This document shows, in pieces, positions 63,727 through 64,000 of a stretch of 64,000 nt of DNA. The stretch spans positions 3,421 to 67,420 of the forward strand of contig CAYJPN010000030.1 in the NCBI GenBank assembly GCA_964372115.1, in the 5' to 3' direction. The notes beneath the pieces were generated by a model that worked only from the letters and a program-made list of their open reading frames with translations, was not told where the DNA came from and did no database searches. The DNA is from CG2-30-36-16 sp964372115 (GTDB lineage Bacteria; Bacteroidota; Ignavibacteria; Ignavibacteriales; Ignavibacteriaceae). Within the stretch, counting starts at the first letter, position 1. Every line of letters begins with the position of its first letter. Made by a program: the position numbers and the translations under genes.

Positions 63727-63950
63727 TGCCACCTAACGACGTTGCGCCTAACCCGCCGCCCCAAGCAAGGAAGCCAAGTAAAACACAACTGATAAATATT
63801 AAGCCGTAGGTGCTTATCTTGAGTCAGCAAAGCACCGAAGGCAAGTTAATTAATTAGAACGAACACTTAGAACAAAATGCTTAACAAAAATACAACGTCA
63901 AAAATCACAAAATCATCGAACTAAAACGGCGGTCGGCGTTGAGGCGCTTG
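63727..63950 (-). repeat. attC-like site 5, with adjacent R' cores
   Basis: Minus strand: ACAAGCGCCTCAACGCC at one end (about 63932-63950) and CGGCGGGTTAGGCGC (complement of 63745-63759) at the other, which pair with each other, then AACGTC and a second core GTTAGGTGGCA (63727-63737). Between the two arms is about 170 bases. The GCGCCT(C)AAC / GTTAGGCGC pair is textbook attC. It belongs to a cassette whose gene lies beyond the right edge. Confidence 0.6.
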
Positions 63951-64000
63951 TATGTTTAAACCAACACAAAAATAAAATATTAATGACAATATTCATATAC
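63951..64000. other. right end, no gene visible
   Basis: The final 50 bases have no recognisable coding sequence. They would belong to the next cassette, outside the window. Confidence 0.4.

Larger units (their letters stand above)
58405..63950 (-). mobile_element. putative integron-like gene-cassette array without integrase
   Basis: Four consecutive leftward gene units (58490-59752; 60138-60667; 61138-62247; 62695-63711), each starting with a core R'-like site and ending, in or just past the stop codon, with its complement. Complementarity by unit: TTTTTGTATGAT/GTTATACAAAAA 10 of 12 (59807-59818 and 58477-58488); TA unit 9 of 12 (60734-60745 and about 60069-60080); TTGTGTAATAACG/CGTTATAACACAA 12 of 13 (62300-62312 and 61121-61133); TGCCACCTAACG/CGTTAGGTGGCA 12 of 12 (63727-63738 and 62693-62704). 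Gene orientation, toxin-antitoxin content and isolation of each unit match an integron array. No integrase gene is seen. Confidence 0.6.

Noticed and set aside
1..64000. tRNA, rRNA and integrase/transposase genes
   Set aside because: No sequence with the tRNA T-loop pattern in a cloverleaf context, no rRNA, and no open frame with tyrosine recombinase or DDE transposase motifs was found in any frame I examined.

Overview
The window (64 kb, AT-rich, densely coding, no rRNA or tRNA gene recognised) looks like chromosome from a member of the Ignavibacteria/Chlorobi side of the FCB group. The clearest marker is the type IX secretion C-terminal domain of the amidase ending at 58037 (NFPNPFNPST followed by a VYDVLGKEV-type strand and a LASGIYFYRI segment), wording typical of Ignavibacteria. 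Outer-membrane genes (OmpA with calcium-binding repeats, PlpD-like patatin, DUF3078, HldD) show a Gram-negative envelope.

Layout. 1-275 is the 3' end of an alpha-amylase-type gene. 474-4717 holds a Tat-exported metallo-beta-lactamase-fold protein and a run of five small, unfamiliar genes with a WG-repeat protein. 4813-5190 carries a 171-bp hairpin-rich element twice, followed by a HEAT-repeat pseudogene. PPK2 (5832) converges on a leftward heat-shock block clpB-htpG-dnaJ-like-hsp20 (6756-13035). A rightward block mnmE-mnmG-rsmG-murQ-mfd follows, with two parS-like sites between mnmE and mnmG. A sensor kinase and NtrC-type regulator pair (21869-25273) lies next.

25505-38000 is the replication-origin neighbourhood: leftward dnaA, a small lipoprotein gene, dnaN, recF, a DciA/DUF721 gene, gyrB and gyrA; rightward rpmH, rnpA, yidD and yidC. 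The divergent gap 34868-35311 has perfect DnaA boxes and is the best oriC candidate. dnaN carries an in-frame TAA near codon 248, with the rest of the clamp continuing in the same frame.

38018-58037 mixes envelope and metabolic genes: patatin/Omp85-like protein, a nuclease-fold-like protein with glgA, OmpA, DUF3078, an alpha/beta hydrolase, a Nudix enzyme, a very acidic small protein, hldD, metH, an SPFH protein, and an apparent operon of two beta-propeller proteins plus a T9SS-exported amidase.

58405 to the right end is the most unusual part. Four leftward units (a TlpA-like thioredoxin protein, a ParE-type toxin-antitoxin pair, an Ntn-hydrolase, an AlbA/Schlafen-type protein) are each bracketed by matching inverted core sites that fit integron cassette ends (R' at the start, R'' at the gene end). 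Three of the intervening regions carry copies of a roughly 340-bp hairpin-rich repeat. No integrase is in the window. I read this as an integrase-less gene-cassette array with unusually long recombination sites.
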